The notes under the pieces: generated by a model
What the model was told of the DNA's origin: nothing
The model's input: the letters and a program-made list of their open reading frames with translations, nothing else
Databases searched by the model: none
Assembly: GCF_037893015.1 (NCBI RefSeq)
Contig: NC_133666.1
Location: 225,509,258 to 225,573,257 of the forward strand
Direction of reading: 5' to 3'
DNA length: 64,000 nt
Source of the DNA: Macrotis lagotis
Lineage: Eukaryota; Chordata; Mammalia; Peramelemorphia; Peramelidae
Program-made: the position numbers and the translations under genes
Part shown: positions 22,785-33,695 of the stretch, piece by piece
Layout of the letters: each line of letters starts with the position of its first letter
Position numbering within the stretch: the first letter of the stretch is position 1

Positions 22785-24573
22785 TAAAAACTTTGTAACT
22801 ATCTGAAACTTTGTTATTTTAATAAATTTCTAGAGTGAGAAATACATCAAGAAATCCAGGAAAGAGTAATTATAGACTTAATAAATCATATTTAAAAAAA
22901 TTATAAGCTTGTATTATTACATAAAAATCATTTTAAAATTCTAGAAAATATACCACTCATTAAGGAATTTTTCCTTAATATTATAAAAAGTATTTCTCTA
23001 AAAACAAGAGAGAGAATTGTTTATAATAAACACTAAAAATTTTAGTAAAGTCGAGACAAGAATGTCCACTGTCTACATTATTCCTTAATATAGTACAACA
23101 AATACTAAATCTGGGAGTAAAACAAGAAAAAGAAATTGAAGAAATAGTCAAAGAAAAAAGGGAGGCAAATTGTCTCTTTTTACTAATATCATGGAGTATT
23201 TATCAAACTTTTGATAATTAATGACAAAGTTAATCAAGACAATTCATAATTTTAGCATTAAAGTAGCAGGGTAAAAAAAAACAAATATGCCTGTACAAAA
23301 AAATCCAAATATGCCTCACAAATATGCCTCATACACAATATATGAGGAAGAGAAAATCTCTTTGATGTAGCAAAATTCATAAGTATCTTAGAACTAAACT
23401 AATAAAACATCTAGGACATAAACAATTTTTAACAGGAAGAAAAGAAAACCAAGAATTATTTGGTAATCATGAGTGGTCCTTGCCAACAGTGTTTATTCTC
23501 CCCATATTACTCTATAGATTATGTCCTATATAAATCAAATGATTAAAGAAAATTATAATAAAATTAATTCATTGGAATAATGATCAAAATATCAAGGAAT
23601 AGAATGAAAAAAAATAGAGGAGTAGAGTTTAATACAATCAAATCCCAAACCACATTATAAAGTTGTGAATATCAATATTATTAGGTTTTGGGTAAAAATA
23701 TAGAAAATCAGATCAATAGACTTGATTCAACAAATAAAATTTAGAAATAATGAGGAAAATAATCTACTATTTGACAAACTGTAGCACCCAAACTCCTGGG
23801 GGACCCAGTCTTTGTTCAGCAAGAACTGTAAGGAAAAGTGGAAAGCAGTGAAGCAAAAAAAAATAGGTTTAGTTCAAAATCTTACATCTCATAGCACAGT
23901 GAGTCCCAAATGATTAAAAGATATATCTATTATATAGATCTGTATCTCTTATATAATTATCTTACTTCAATATATGTTATGCCATAAAGATTAGAGAAAA
24001 ATGAAAGATTATGCTGTTTGTAATTATGGATAAGGGAAAATTTATTACCAAAGGAAGATAAAAGAGACAAGTTAAATTATATAATTTAAAAAAATGATGC
24101 AAGAATCAGAGAGAAAAGATAAGGATTGGAGATTTTTTTTGCAACAAATATTTTCAATAGCATTTTGAACAGAATCTATAGGAAATTGTATCAAAATATC
24201 TTAAAAATCATTCCTCAATAGAATGCAGTTAATGAATAGTTTTGAAAAGAGAAGATAAAATAACAATAATATCTGGAAAATGTTCAAAATTATTAACAAT
24301 AAGAGAAATAAGAGTTAAACCATGACTTGTCAGGCTATATTCATCCAAGTTCAGAAACTCTGAGAAAACAGGCATATCAATTCACTGATGCTTGAACTAT
24401 AAATTGATTCAATCATTCTAGAAAATGATGTGAAATTAAGCAATAAATGACATTAAAATGTTCATGCCCTTTGAACCAGAGATTCTACTCCTGGGACTAT
24501 ATAGTTTAAGGAGGTCCTTGACAGAAAAAGAATAACAAATGTAGAAAAATGTTGACAGTCATGCTTTTTATCA
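22785..24573 (+). mobile_element. L1 ORF2 (RT to C-terminus), decayed
   Basis: L1 landmarks in order: 'gtcgagacaagaatgtccactgtctacattattcc' (RQGCPLS region), 'gtctctttttactaatatcatgg' (the L-x-F-A-D-D-M region), 'ttcataagtatcttagaactaaactaataaaac' (KYLGI), 'gatcaatagacttgattc', 'ctcctgggggacccagtctttgttcagcaagaactgtaaggaaaagtggaaagcag' and 'atgccctttgaaccagagattctactcctggg' (FDPAIPLLG). Several in-frame stops and indels. Continues past a SINE to about 24760. Confidence 0.8.
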
Positions 24574-24660
24574 AATCTGGTCTCAGATATATAATAATTA
24601 CCTAACTGTGTGACCTTGGGCAAGTCACTTAACCCTACTGCCTTGCAAAAACTAAAAAAA
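24570..24660 (+). mobile_element. WSINE1-like SINE, 5'-truncated
   Basis: Only the 3' part is present: 'aaatctggtctcagatatataataattacctaactgtgtgaccttgggcaagtcacttaaccctactgccttgcaaaaactaaaaaaa'. Inserted in the L1 3' part, which resumes at about 24661. Confidence 0.88.
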
Positions 24661-24760
24661 ATGGCTAATATGAAGTATTTAAAGAAATATGGGAAGACAC
24701 AGCAAGTGATGCATACTAAAGAAAACAGGGTCAAAATAACTATTGTTATGTAGGTATATT
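24661..24760 (+). mobile_element. L1 remnant continuing after the SINE
   Basis: 'tatttaaagaaatatgggaagacacagcaagtgatgcatactaaagaaaacagggtcaaaataac' fits the L1 '...acctggaaagac...ctgatgctgagtgaa...agcagaacca' stretch. Confidence 0.55.
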
Positions 24761-24979
24761 AGTATAAATAAAGTCAGCTGAAAAGATGCCAAAAATGTTT
24801 GTGATCTATGTTAGCAATGCATTAGGAATATATTTTTGTTAAGTAATTTGGATTTTTTGAGGGAAATATCTAATGTGTTAAAAATATAAATTAATTTTTT
24901 ATGTCACTGTTCTTTGTTTCTGTTATCTATGAAGGAAGCTTTAATCAAACTGGGGAAATTAGATACATGAAACTGATGG

Positions 24980-25160
24980 GACAGTGAATTCTACAGGAAT
25001 TCACAAAAGGTGAAGATCAGTTTGGGTAAGATCAGTTAGGAAAGGTATCAGAGGAAGTCAGACCCATGACCTCAATCCTGAAAGATAAATTATGCTTGAG
25101 TTGGTGGAAATGGGAAGGTATTTTAAATAAGCCTGATAATAGGTATTAAAAGGGAGGGTT
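24980..25160 (+). repeat. Ancient interspersed repeat, family unassigned
   Basis: 'aggtatcagaggaagtcagacccatgacctcaatcctgaaagataaattatgcttgagttgg...ggaaggtatttta' resembles the pieces at 2315-2500 and 28230-28400. Confidence 0.35.
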
Positions 25161-25239
25161 AAAATGATTCCCATTGTATGACATGCTGGCACATACAATC
25201 AGTTTGCTTGAATGAGGTGATGTCCTTTAAGTAGGGACT

Positions 25240-26760
25240 TTGAGCAAAGCATCAGATGCAAACGAGGCTCAGGCTAACCCAAATCTTTTCTTTTTCCTGG
25301 AGTCAGGAACTGGGTATATTACCTGGGTTAACTGATTTGTGCAGACCTGCAGAAGTTGTGATAACTCTTAACCTTTTCACAAGAGAGGGAAAGACAATAT
25401 AAGCAAATTTGGATTTGGTAAGGAGCATGGTTTATTTAATGAATAATTGCACTGGACTAGATTGGATAAAATGATTTTTGCTTGAGTCATGGGAGATGAT
25501 ATTATATAATTAGGGTGGGGCTAAATTATGGCTTTTCACTTGGAGGGGAACATTATTCAAATGCTTTATAAATCTTTAGAATTTGTAGGTATAAAAGCAA
25601 TACCAAAATCTTTGAGATTTGACGCAGGTTGTACTTTGTTGTCCTAAAAACAAGTTTTAGTTGAGGAGTGTCCAAGGAAAAATCTGTTTACAAAAAGACA
25701 AGAAGAAAACAAATATGCACTTAGGCAAGTCTTGCTCTATGGAAATATCATAGATTCACACAAAGGAGGGAAGGCTTCCTCCTTTAAGAGCAGTGTGCAT
25801 AATAAATAAATGAGAGAGAATCTGACTTAATGTAAATAGACACTGTGCTGCATGTACTCAACATATTTCAAAGCATTTTACAATGCAGGCAAGACATTAG
25901 ATAGTATTACTGCTGTGAATTGGCCACATTTATGTCCTCAAGAGAACTTGTATATTGAACATTATAAACTATTGATCTTTTGTTATAATAGTCAGATATT
26001 ATAATAGCTAACATATACTATTATAATAGTTTGAGAAAGAAAAAAAAGCTGTCAAGGTCCCCTAGAGTTTCAGATTTTGTTCTCTGAAATTTTTATGATG
26101 AACCCTGGGGGATTGGGAAGTTCTTATTATAAACCTTTTATCATTCTGGTTATTTCTCACCTCTCTTGAATCCTCCATTCCTTCCCCTTATCCTGCTTTA
26201 AAAATTGTTTGAATGAAACACAAGTTGGTAGGAAAAAAATTATAAAGTAATCAACAATAACAACAAAGTGTTCTCACTTTGTTCTCAACTCAGTCAAAAT
26301 GTATCTTAGATGTTTTTGAGATCCATTTGGTAATGATCAGGTAGGTCATTGACTCCATTAAAAGAGGCAGTTTTTCATTGTCCAGAGCTCACAGTGCCTC
26401 TTTGGTCCTAAGAGACTGGGAGTTGTATCTGTCTATATCCCATTAAATTTTAGTAGCCCTGAAAATGGAGAAGCAATTGCTTGGATTACATAGCATAGTG
26501 TAGCCCAGGAGCCAGCCGGCTTTCAGAGGGGATGTGTGTGTTTGCCAAGTCTTCACTTATATCCTCCCCTTTTTAAGCAGATGTTAACTGGTGTAGGGGG
26601 GTAAGGAGAGGATTTGAGGAGAGAAAGGAGAAATCAGAGGGGGAAGCAAGAGAATGTGTGCATGGAAGTCACTATCTATTGCAAGCAAGAGGAGAAATGA
26701 CAGCAATGTCAGCCTTTTCAATGATCCCATCCCCAGATGTCTCTCTTGTATGATTCAATT
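25240..26760. other. Unassigned stretch
   Basis: No gene or confident repeat. Contains a small repeated 'tattataatagt' motif at 25983-26030 and a mildly GC-richer patch at 26500-26720. Confidence 0.35.
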
Positions 26761-26769
26761 AAACAAGTA

Positions 26770-27072
26770 TTTATTTTAATAGTATTTTATTTCCTCAATT
26801 ATATGCAAGGACAATTTTTAACATTATTTTAAAAAGTTTTGAATTCCAAATTTTTTCCTCTTTCCTTTCCTCACCTCCCCCTTCCTAAAATGGTAAGCAA
26901 TCTGATATAGTTTATTTATGTGCAGTCCTGTAAAACATATTTCCATATTAGTCTTGTTGTGAAAGAAGAAACAAGCCAAAAGGGAAAAAACCTGAAAAAA
27001 TAAGAAAATGAAAAATACTATGCTTCAATCAGCATTCAGACTCAATCGGTTCTTTCTCTGAATATGGATAGC
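26770..27072 (-). mobile_element. L1 3' UTR (type A), downstream part
   Basis: Reverse orientation: 'tcaattatatgcaaggacaatttttaacattattttaaaaagttttgaattccaaattt', 'aaaatggtaagcaatctgatatagtttattta', 'attagtcttgttgtgaaagaagaaacaag', 'cagcattcagactcaatcggttctttctctgaatatggatag'. Interrupted at 27073 by a SINE. Confidence 0.88.
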
Positions 27073-27084
27073 ATTTTCAATCAT

Positions 27085-27367
27085 CATCATAATGTTTGTC
27101 CTTCATTCTTGAAGAAGACCATAACATCAGGGAGGTGATGCCATGACAAGTATATGAATTGGATTTGAGTGAGGGAGATGCTGTGCTAGGTCACTAGCCT
27201 CACTTTCTCCTCCAGAGACATCTGGGTCCAGTGGCCAGATAGAAATCAGGATGATTGGAGATGGTCCTGGATGCAGAGCAATCAGGGTTAAGTAACTTGT
27301 CCAAGGTCTCACAGCTAGTAAGTGTCAGACTTTGAACTTCTGTCCTCTTGATTCCAAGGTCAGTATG
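27085..27367 (-). mobile_element. Composite long SINE (RTESINE-like) inserted in L1
   Basis: Reverse copy: 'catcatcataatgtttgtccttcattcttgaagaagaccataacatcagggaggtgatgcc...gagtgagggagatgctgtgctaggtcactagcctcactttctcctccagagacatctgggtccagtggccagat...ggttaagtaacttgtccaaggtctcacagctagtaagtgtcag'. Flanks are near-identical 12-mers: 27073-27084 'attttcaatcat' and 27368-27379 'attttccatcat'. Confidence 0.87.
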
Positions 27368-27530
27368 ATTTTCCATCATGAGTCCTTTGGAATTGTCTAG
27401 GTTCATTGTTTTGCTGCTATTGTTGATCATTTTACATGCTCTTACTGTGTACAATATTCTTCTGGTTCTGCTTGCTTCATTTTGCATCAGTTCATGCAAG
27501 TTTTTCAGATTTTTTTTGAAATCTGCCCAG
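27368..27530 (-). mobile_element. L1 3' UTR/ORF2 end, upstream part
   Basis: 'attttccatcatgagtcctttggaattgtctaggttcattgttttgctgctattgttgatcattttacatgctcttactgtgtacaatattcttctggttctgcttgcttcattttgcatcagttcatgcaagtttttc' is the other half of the L1 cut at 27072. The last part is the complement of the ORF2 C-terminus. Confidence 0.88.
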
Positions 27531-27959
27531 CAAGCATTTGTTAACCCCCAACTACAACAATTATTGTATTAGGAGATGGGAATACAGAAGTAGTTAATCA
27601 CCCTGAGAGAAATGCAGGAGGCAACATAACTAGGACCACCATTACCTTGACTACCACCGTTCTTCACATTCCTCAGACCCATTATCCCAGGATCCCAAAC
27701 CATAAAGCCTTGGGAATGGAAATTCTTCCAGCTCAGTATCTGCAACTATCATTTTGGAAAGCAGTCCCTGTGGAGATGCAGCTTGACAACTGCTCCTGGT
27801 GCTAAAGAGACAACTTTTGAAGTCAGAGTACCAAAATCCTTGGCATTGTCAGATGGTGCAACATAAGAAGCTACTAGAACAGTGGAAATGACATGAAAGA
27901 AGAGGCATTTGCCATTGCACCCTGAGGACTATTGGATTTTTTCATCTAATGTGCAGGTG

Positions 27960-28110
27960 AATTGTTTTGTATATATTTTCTCCCCCATTAGAGTGTGGGA
28001 GTCCCTTGAAAGCAGGGTCTTTCTAACTTTTCTATTTATATCTCCAGTGCTTCTTACTGTGTGTTGCATAAGGGAAGCACTTTATAAATGCCCTATTAGT
28101 TCAAATTCAA
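27960..28110 (+). mobile_element. L2/MIR-type 3' end
   Basis: 'attagagtgtgggagtcccttgaaagcagggtctttctaacttttctatttatatctccagtgcttctta...gggaagcactttataaatgc' is the 'ctccttgagggcaggg...agtgcttagcac...cttaataaatgc' tail found on old LINE2/SINE repeats. Confidence 0.55.
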
Positions 28111-28189
28111 TAGTGAGATAGTCTTTGTTCTCTAGAAATTGATATTCAATTAAGGGTCAAAATCTATTCACAAATAAATATATGATGTA

Positions 28190-28400
28190 TACACACACAC
28201 ATATATTTGCACACACACAAACACAAGAATACTCAGAATTATTGTGGAGATTGAAGGAGACACAATTGAAAGACCCAGGAAAGATCTCTTGAAGAGGTGT
28301 CACTTAAGCTGAAACTTAAAGAGGATGATGGATTCTATGAGTAGGGAGAGAGAGCATTTCTGACATGGGAGGTGCTGTGTGCAAAAACTTGAAGGTCAGA
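28190..28400 (+). repeat. Ancient interspersed repeat, family unassigned
   Basis: 'aaagatctcttgaagaggtgtcacttaagctgaaacttaaagaggatgatgg...gagagagcatttctgacatgggaggtgctgtgtgcaaaaacttgaaggtcag'. The best of the three copies of this pattern in the window. A (CA)n run lies at 28192-28215. Confidence 0.45.
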
Positions 28401-29060
28401 GATGGAATATTGTCTGTGTGGATTCACTTGATTCCTGAGGGAAAAGTTTCCTTCAATCTCAGAATGCTGGTATTCGAGAGTAAAGGACATTTTATTGCTC
28501 TGAGGAATTTGAAAGGAAACGTAGGAAACTCAACCTCATTATCTGTCCAGGGAAGAATGGCTATTCCTGGAGGTAAGTGACTATCTCTGGAGGCAAGTGG
28601 TTATCCTTGGAAGTAAAGATTGTGCCAGAAAAACCAAACAAACAAACCCAAACTCAAAACACTGAACTGAATATCTAATTACTTTGGTTTTAATCTTTGT
28701 AGCAGAGAGACTTTGGAAATTTCATTCAAATTTTCTTATACTTAATTTTCTTATTTGTAAAATGAGTGTGCTGGACTATTTATTTTTTTTAAAGTACTGG
28801 CACATAGTTGGCACTTAGTTTCCTTCTAGTTCTAGCATTCTGTGGTTCTGACTCCCACAATACATCATTATCAGTAACCACTTTAATATCTATTGATGAG
28901 TTATCAAACATCAGTAAAGCACAAAATAAGGTAAGAATCTAGACATGGGGAAAAAAAGGGTTGAAGAACATTCTCCAAGTAAGGAGAAGACCTTTGATTT
29001 GAAAGATAGGAGAGAACCAAGAGCCTTGGCCAGTTCCATGAAATGAAAGTGTTAAACTAG
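28400..29060. other. No recognised feature
   Basis: 28568-28615 repeats 'ctattcctggaggtaagtg / ctatctctggaggcaagtgg / ttatccttggaagtaaag', three diverged ~20-base tandem units. No gene signal. Confidence 0.45.
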
Positions 29061-29061
29061 A

Positions 29062-29312
29062 TCAGGTCTCTAAGTAGCACAGTGAATAGTGTCAGACCTA
29101 AAGTCTGAAAGATCTGAGTTCAAATATGGCCTCAGACATTTACTAGTTATGTGCCCCTGGGCAAGTAAATAACTCAACCCTGTTTGCCTCTGTTTCCTGT
29201 GAGTTGGAGAAGGAAATGACAAATAATTCCAGTACTTGCCAAGAAAATCCTAAATGGGGTCACAAAGAATAGGATATGACTGAAAAATGTATGAACAACA
29301 GCAACAACAACC
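29062..29312 (+). mobile_element. Mar1-like CORE-SINE, near full length
   Basis: 'caggtctctaagtagcacagtgaatagtgtcag', 'tggcctcagacatttactagttatgtgcccctgggcaag', tail 'gttggagaaggaaatgac...tacttgccaagaaaatcctaaatggggtcacaaagaataggatatgactgaaaaa...gaacaac'. Confidence 0.85.
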
Positions 29313-29370
29313 AGATCTAAATATAAGGATCCTTGTGGACCCCATAATCTTAAATTAAATCTTAAAACAT

Positions 29371-29522
29371 GTTGGGGGGAGGCAGCTAGGTGGCTCAGTG
29401 GATAGAGTACTAGCCCTGGAATCAGGAGTACCTGAGTTCAAATCCAGCCTCAGATACATAATAATTGTCTAGCTGTGTGACTTTAGGTAGGTCACTTAAT
29501 TCCATTGCCTTAAATAAAAAAA
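29371..29522 (+). mobile_element. WSINE1-like SINE with clear target-site duplication
   Basis: Complete copy from 'ggcagctaggtggctcagtggatagag' to 'ccattgccttaaat' plus poly(A). Flanked by perfect 14-bp repeats 'aaatcttaaaacat' at 29357-29370 and 29523-29536. Confidence 0.95.
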
Positions 29523-29539
29523 AAATCTTAAAACATAAT

Positions 29540-30790
29540 GCTATTTATGTTTTGTTGTATTTTGATACGTTTTGTTCAATATTTCTCGATTACATTTTAA
29601 TCTGGTTTGGGCAACACTTGAGAGTATTTCTGACTGCATACTGTCAATGGGCTTTCCAGCATGTTTGACACCTCTGCATCAGATAACCTCTAAGTTCCCT
29701 TATTTGAAATCTATTATCCAGTCAGGGTAGGGCCAATGTGGCAGGAGTGCTAGCAGCACTATCCCAAACATTCTTTAGGTCACCTCTCTCATACTCCCAG
29801 AGAACTGGTATTCCATACCATATAATATTATTGTGTCAGCAGTGGGTTGGAGATCCAGTCCCCACCTAGTGTATTTTGGTTCTTGTGGATGGGTTTATGG
29901 AGAGAGGAGGAAGAAAGGTCAGATGGATAAAAAATGTAGGGGCAGGGAGAATAGATTTTGTCTTAAGGTTTTAAGATTAAGGATAGGGAGTTTTTATGTT
30001 CCATTTCCTTTTGATTTTTCATTTGAAAAATAATTTCTAGGTTCTGGTTTTAGTTAGTTAAAAATTTCCATAGTGGAACAATAGAACTATAGTACATTTC
30101 CAATTTAAAACTGTACATTGCCGATGAAACCCCTTGAAAATAATAGTACCAGGCAACTCAAACATCTGCTACTTTAATTATTTTTCAGACTAGCAGCAAA
30201 ATTGTGGTACTAGTTCTGGAATGTGAGCCCTGCTTCTGATCAGTTTTTGAGGAGTTCTGGTCTGCATACAAAAGGACAGATAAGATTCTGTGCTTAAAAT
30301 CTATAATGTATTACAGATTGTGTTGTGGCTTTCTTAGAAATTCTGAAGTCTTGGTGGCTTATAAAATAGTTTGAAGGAACAGCCCTTTAAATTTTTTTTT
30401 TGATGTAGGGTATTTAAATTAATGTGAGTTGCAACAAGAAGCACAAGTTGGCAATTTGTGGCGCCTTTTGATGACCACACGTCAAACTACTTGAAACTGA
30501 GAAGGAAAGTATGTTCTTTAGGAAATAATACAGGAGTACCTCAATTATCAAACCCTCTGGGAAGAAATCTGGTATCAAAGACAGTCTGAACATGGAGGGA
30601 GTTGGGGAAGGTCTCAGTTGCCGCTTCCTGAGTTTATGGAAGAGGCAGAGTAGAAGAAGAAGAAGACTAGAGTACTTCAGGTGGGAGAGAAGAAATCCAG
30701 AGGGTATGTGGGCAAGCTTCCAACCACATGGAAGAAAGGTGCTATGGATCCAAGGCACATGGGATCTCAGAACTTGTTTAAAAATTATAT
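29540..30790. other. Unassigned stretch
   Basis: No confident transposon. The longest frame, 128 codons on the minus strand (30414-30800), is Leu/Ser/Phe-rich with no domain I recognise and covers an 'agaagaagaagaaga' run. I treat it as chance. Confidence 0.35.
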
Positions 30791-30896
30791 AAATATACAT
30801 ATATATGCAAAAATATTTATAAACTGTATTTCTTTAAAATAAAAACTAAATCCCTCACAATTGAGAACAAAAGCAAAAAACAAAACTATATAACTA

Positions 30897-31041
30897 TATT
30901 TTAATGTGATTGTGGTTTCCTTTGTAAACCTATGTATTTCATTTTTATACTTTTAAAAACATTAATGTGAGAAGTGGTCAGTAGGTTTTACCACACTGCT
31001 AAAGGGGTTCATGACACACACACAAAGGCAAAGCCCCCTGC
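30897..31041. mobile_element. hAT-type DNA transposon end (non-autonomous remnant)
   Basis: 'ttaatgtgattgtggtttcctttgtaaacctatgtatttcatttttatacttttaaaaacattaatgtgagaagtggtcagtaggttttaccacactgctaaaggggttcatgacac...aaagccccctg' follows a widespread mammalian hAT-like terminus whose edge normally reads 'aaggttaagaacccctg'. Only one end is identifiable. Confidence 0.55.
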
Positions 31042-31624
31042 TCTAAGCTGTGGCTAAAACTGGATGGTTGTCTGAAGAGAGAGGGAAGTAGGAAGGAGAG
31101 AGAGAAAATAAATGCTTGTTAACTGAAAAAACTTTAAAAAGAGAAGTTGAAGCATACTATGTATCTTGAAAGGACTGAGTTACAATGATTAATTTTACCT
31201 AAAAGAAAGATGAGGGCCATATTGAGATTTGCATGTTGGAACTAGCACTTAATTTGGAGTCAGGGCATCTTAGTTCAAAGAGCATTCATTACAATTCTTT
31301 TTTTCCTTACAAATTCTTACAAAATTAAGAAAAAATTATAAAAATAAGAACTACTAAAAAACAGATCGGGATGCCTTTGGGAACATCCCTTTTGTGGATG
31401 AAGGTCAAAAAGAGATTGGGTGTTCTTAAGGATAATTCTTTATGTTGGGGTAGGACTGGCTGACTTCTCTAAGTTGCTTCTAAGCATGCAGATTCCATGA
31501 AAAGACAATTTGATAATTCATCATAGTGAATTTTCCATATATCAATGATGTCTGCTATCCAGAAACACCAGCTTCCTAGCTGTTCTTCTTAGAAAACAAC
31601 TTATCTCTTAATTTGGATTCTCTT

Positions 31625-31862
31625 CACTGAATGTCGCCCATTCTTGGAATGCATTCTTTCCCTTTTCTTGTCTATCTCTTGATCTCTATTACTTTTTTCA
31701 AGTCCTAGCTAAAATTCTGGCTTCTGTAAAAAAGTCTTTCCAGATTCCCTTAAATGCTAGTGCTTCCATCTGTTGACCTCCAGTTTAATATGCATATATT
31801 TTGTTTGTGTGTAGTTGTTTTCATGTTGTCTTTCCCACTGGCATTTGAGATCCTTGAAAGGA

Positions 31863-31900
<38 letters not shown>

Positions 31901-31950
31901 TTTTTTGTATCCCTGATTAACACAGTAACAGGTGCATAGTAGGCCCTTGT
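31625..31950 (+). mobile_element. L2 3' end
   Basis: 'cattcttggaatgcattctttcccttttc', 'ttttttcaagtcctagctaaaattctggcttctgtaaaaaagtctttccagattccc' and 'catttgagatccttgaaagg...tttttgtatccctgattaacacagtaacaggtgcatagtagg' give the L2 terminal order, with a (TTA)n expanded within it at 31865-31899. Confidence 0.7.
31865..31899 (+). repeat. (TTA)n microsatellite
   Basis: About eleven TTA units, giving the poly-Ile translation in the plus frame. Confidence 0.9.
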
Positions 31951-31954
31951 TTGT

Positions 31955-32196
31955 TCTTCAATAATTTTTTTTAGTCATGTTTGACTCTTTGTGACTACCT
32001 CTCTGTTATTTTCCTAGAAAAGATACTGGGATGGATAGGTACTTCCTTCCCCCCCTCACTTTGTACATGAGGAAACTGAGGCAAACAGGATTAAGTGATT
32101 TGCTCAGGGTCACATAGCTAGCAAATGTATGAAGTCAAATTTGAACTCAGATCTTCCTGACTTCAGCTCTATCCACTGCTCCACTTGGTTACTCTT
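31955..32196 (-). mobile_element. Mar1-like CORE-SINE
   Basis: Reverse: 'ttagtcatgtttgactctttgtgactacc', 'aaaagatactgggatgg', 'acatgaggaaactgaggcaaacaggattaagtgatttgctcagggtcacatagctagcaaatg', 'atcttcctgacttcagctctatccactgctccactt'. Confidence 0.85.
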
Positions 32197-32211
32197 AATA
32201 ATTGCTTATTT

Positions 32212-32373
32212 GGAGGCAGCTAGGTGGCACAGTGGATAGAGCAACAGCCCTGGAGTTAAGAGTGCCTGAGTTTAAATCCTGCCTCAGACACTTAATAATT
32301 ACCTAGCTGTGTGGCCTTGGGCAAGTCACTTAACCCCATTGCTTTGCCAAAAAAAAAACCCCAAACCTAAAAA
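32212..32373 (+). mobile_element. WSINE1-like SINE with clear target-site duplication
   Basis: Complete: 'ggaggcagctaggtggcacagtggatagagc' to 'cattgctttgcc', A run and 'aaacctaaaaa'. Flanked by perfect 15-bp repeats 'aataattgcttattt' at 32197-32211 and 32374-32388. Confidence 0.95.
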
Positions 32374-33114
32374 AATAATTGCTTATTTACTGGGCCAGCA
32401 TGTTCACAGTAGCAAAAGGTCACTGCCAAATACAATGATATCAGAAGACTTCCATCTTAACTGTTGGTGTGGATGTTGAAAAATACTGTGTATTCTTCAC
32501 TTTCTCCAATTCAATGCAATTCAACTTTTCCTTCTGTCTGTGAGCTTATCTCTGCCCTATCTCTATTCATGCCCCTCACCTCCGCTGCAGAGCTGTGGGG
32601 GTGGTTGGCATGCCATTTATTCTATGTACTTCCTCATTTTGTGAATAGTTATCTTTTGAGATATTCATTGTCTTGTTTCAGATGAAATTTCTCTTTTAGG
32701 AAAATTTTCTTTTTTAAAAACTTTGAAGAAAAATTTGCACAGCAATTGTGGCTCAGCCGTAGGTGGAGATAACGGCAATCTTTTACACTTAAGGCAATTT
32801 AGGAATTGTTCACACATGGATGATTCTAAGGGCTTTCAAAATGAAAACTTTGAAATTTTCTATTCTTAAGATAAGAGTATTTTGTAAGTAAAGTTTTTAC
32901 ATGTGTATCATGAATTTTCACAGACTTTCCGTAATCTTAAGAATAAGGTATGTTATAAACATGTATATGTACATAATAATTAGTGTTTCATGTGAATTTT
33001 CATTTTTAATGTCACTAACTTAGGAATATTTTTATATATTTGGTTCAAAGAATATTTTTTTCTTTCTGAATCTTTAAAAAATACGTTTAGGGATTTAGGG
33101 GGTTGGAAACAGCA

Positions 33115-33262
33115 TTTTGGATTTGTCTTTGATGATCTAATCCATGACCTTTATGCTATAGGTAGGAAAACAGAAAGTAAAAAATTAAATGACATGGACA
33201 GAGTCACATAGCAAATTAGAATTTTGCTGCTAGGATTAGAATGCTTGTTTCCCAATTTTTAG
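33115..33262 (-). mobile_element. MIR-like fragment
   Basis: 'ggtaggaaaacagaaagtaaaaaattaaatgacatggacagagtcacatagcaaattagaattttgctgctaggattagaatgc' in reverse MIR orientation, degraded. Confidence 0.6.
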
Positions 33263-33338
33263 TTTTTAATTTTGATTATAATATGCTTTTAATATTGAGT
33301 CATGAACTAGTGCAAAATTGTCTCCTCCAATAAAGTTT

Positions 33339-33486
33339 TTATTTTGGCAAGGCAATGGGGTTAAGTGACTTGCCCAAGGTCACACAGCTAGTTAATTTTT
33401 AAGTATCTGAGGTCAAATTTGAACTCAGGTCATCCTGAATCCAGGGCTGGTGCTCTATTCACTGCACCACCTAACTGCCACCCCCC
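33339..33486 (-). mobile_element. WSINE1-like SINE with target-site duplication
   Basis: Reverse copy 'ttattttggcaaggcaatggggttaagtgacttgcccaaggtcacacagctagttaatttttaagtatctgagg...ggtgctctattcactgcaccacctaactgcc'. Direct repeats 'ccaataaagttt' at 33327-33338 and 33487-33498. Confidence 0.9.
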
Positions 33487-33544
33487 CCAATAAAGTTTAA
33501 TACTTTCTCCCATGTAGCAAAACTAGGAAATGGGTCACTTACCT

Positions 33545-33695
33545 TTATATTATATTTTTATTCCAGGTGATAGAGTTACAAATTTTGAGACATACAGAAA
33601 TTAAGTGACTTAGCTAAGGTAACACCAGCATCAAATGACAGGTGAGATTTGAATCCACAACTAAAGGTTATAATTGCGCTATTGTATCACATTAT
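33545..33695 (-). mobile_element. MIR
   Basis: 'ttttgagacatacagaaattaagtgacttagctaaggtaacaccagcatcaaatgacaggtgagatttgaatcc' in reverse. Confidence 0.7.

Noticed and set aside
30414-30800. 128-codon minus-strand open frame
   Set aside because: No domain. Composition is dominated by Leu/Ser/Phe from purine-rich sequence including an AGA run, and there is no splice or start context.
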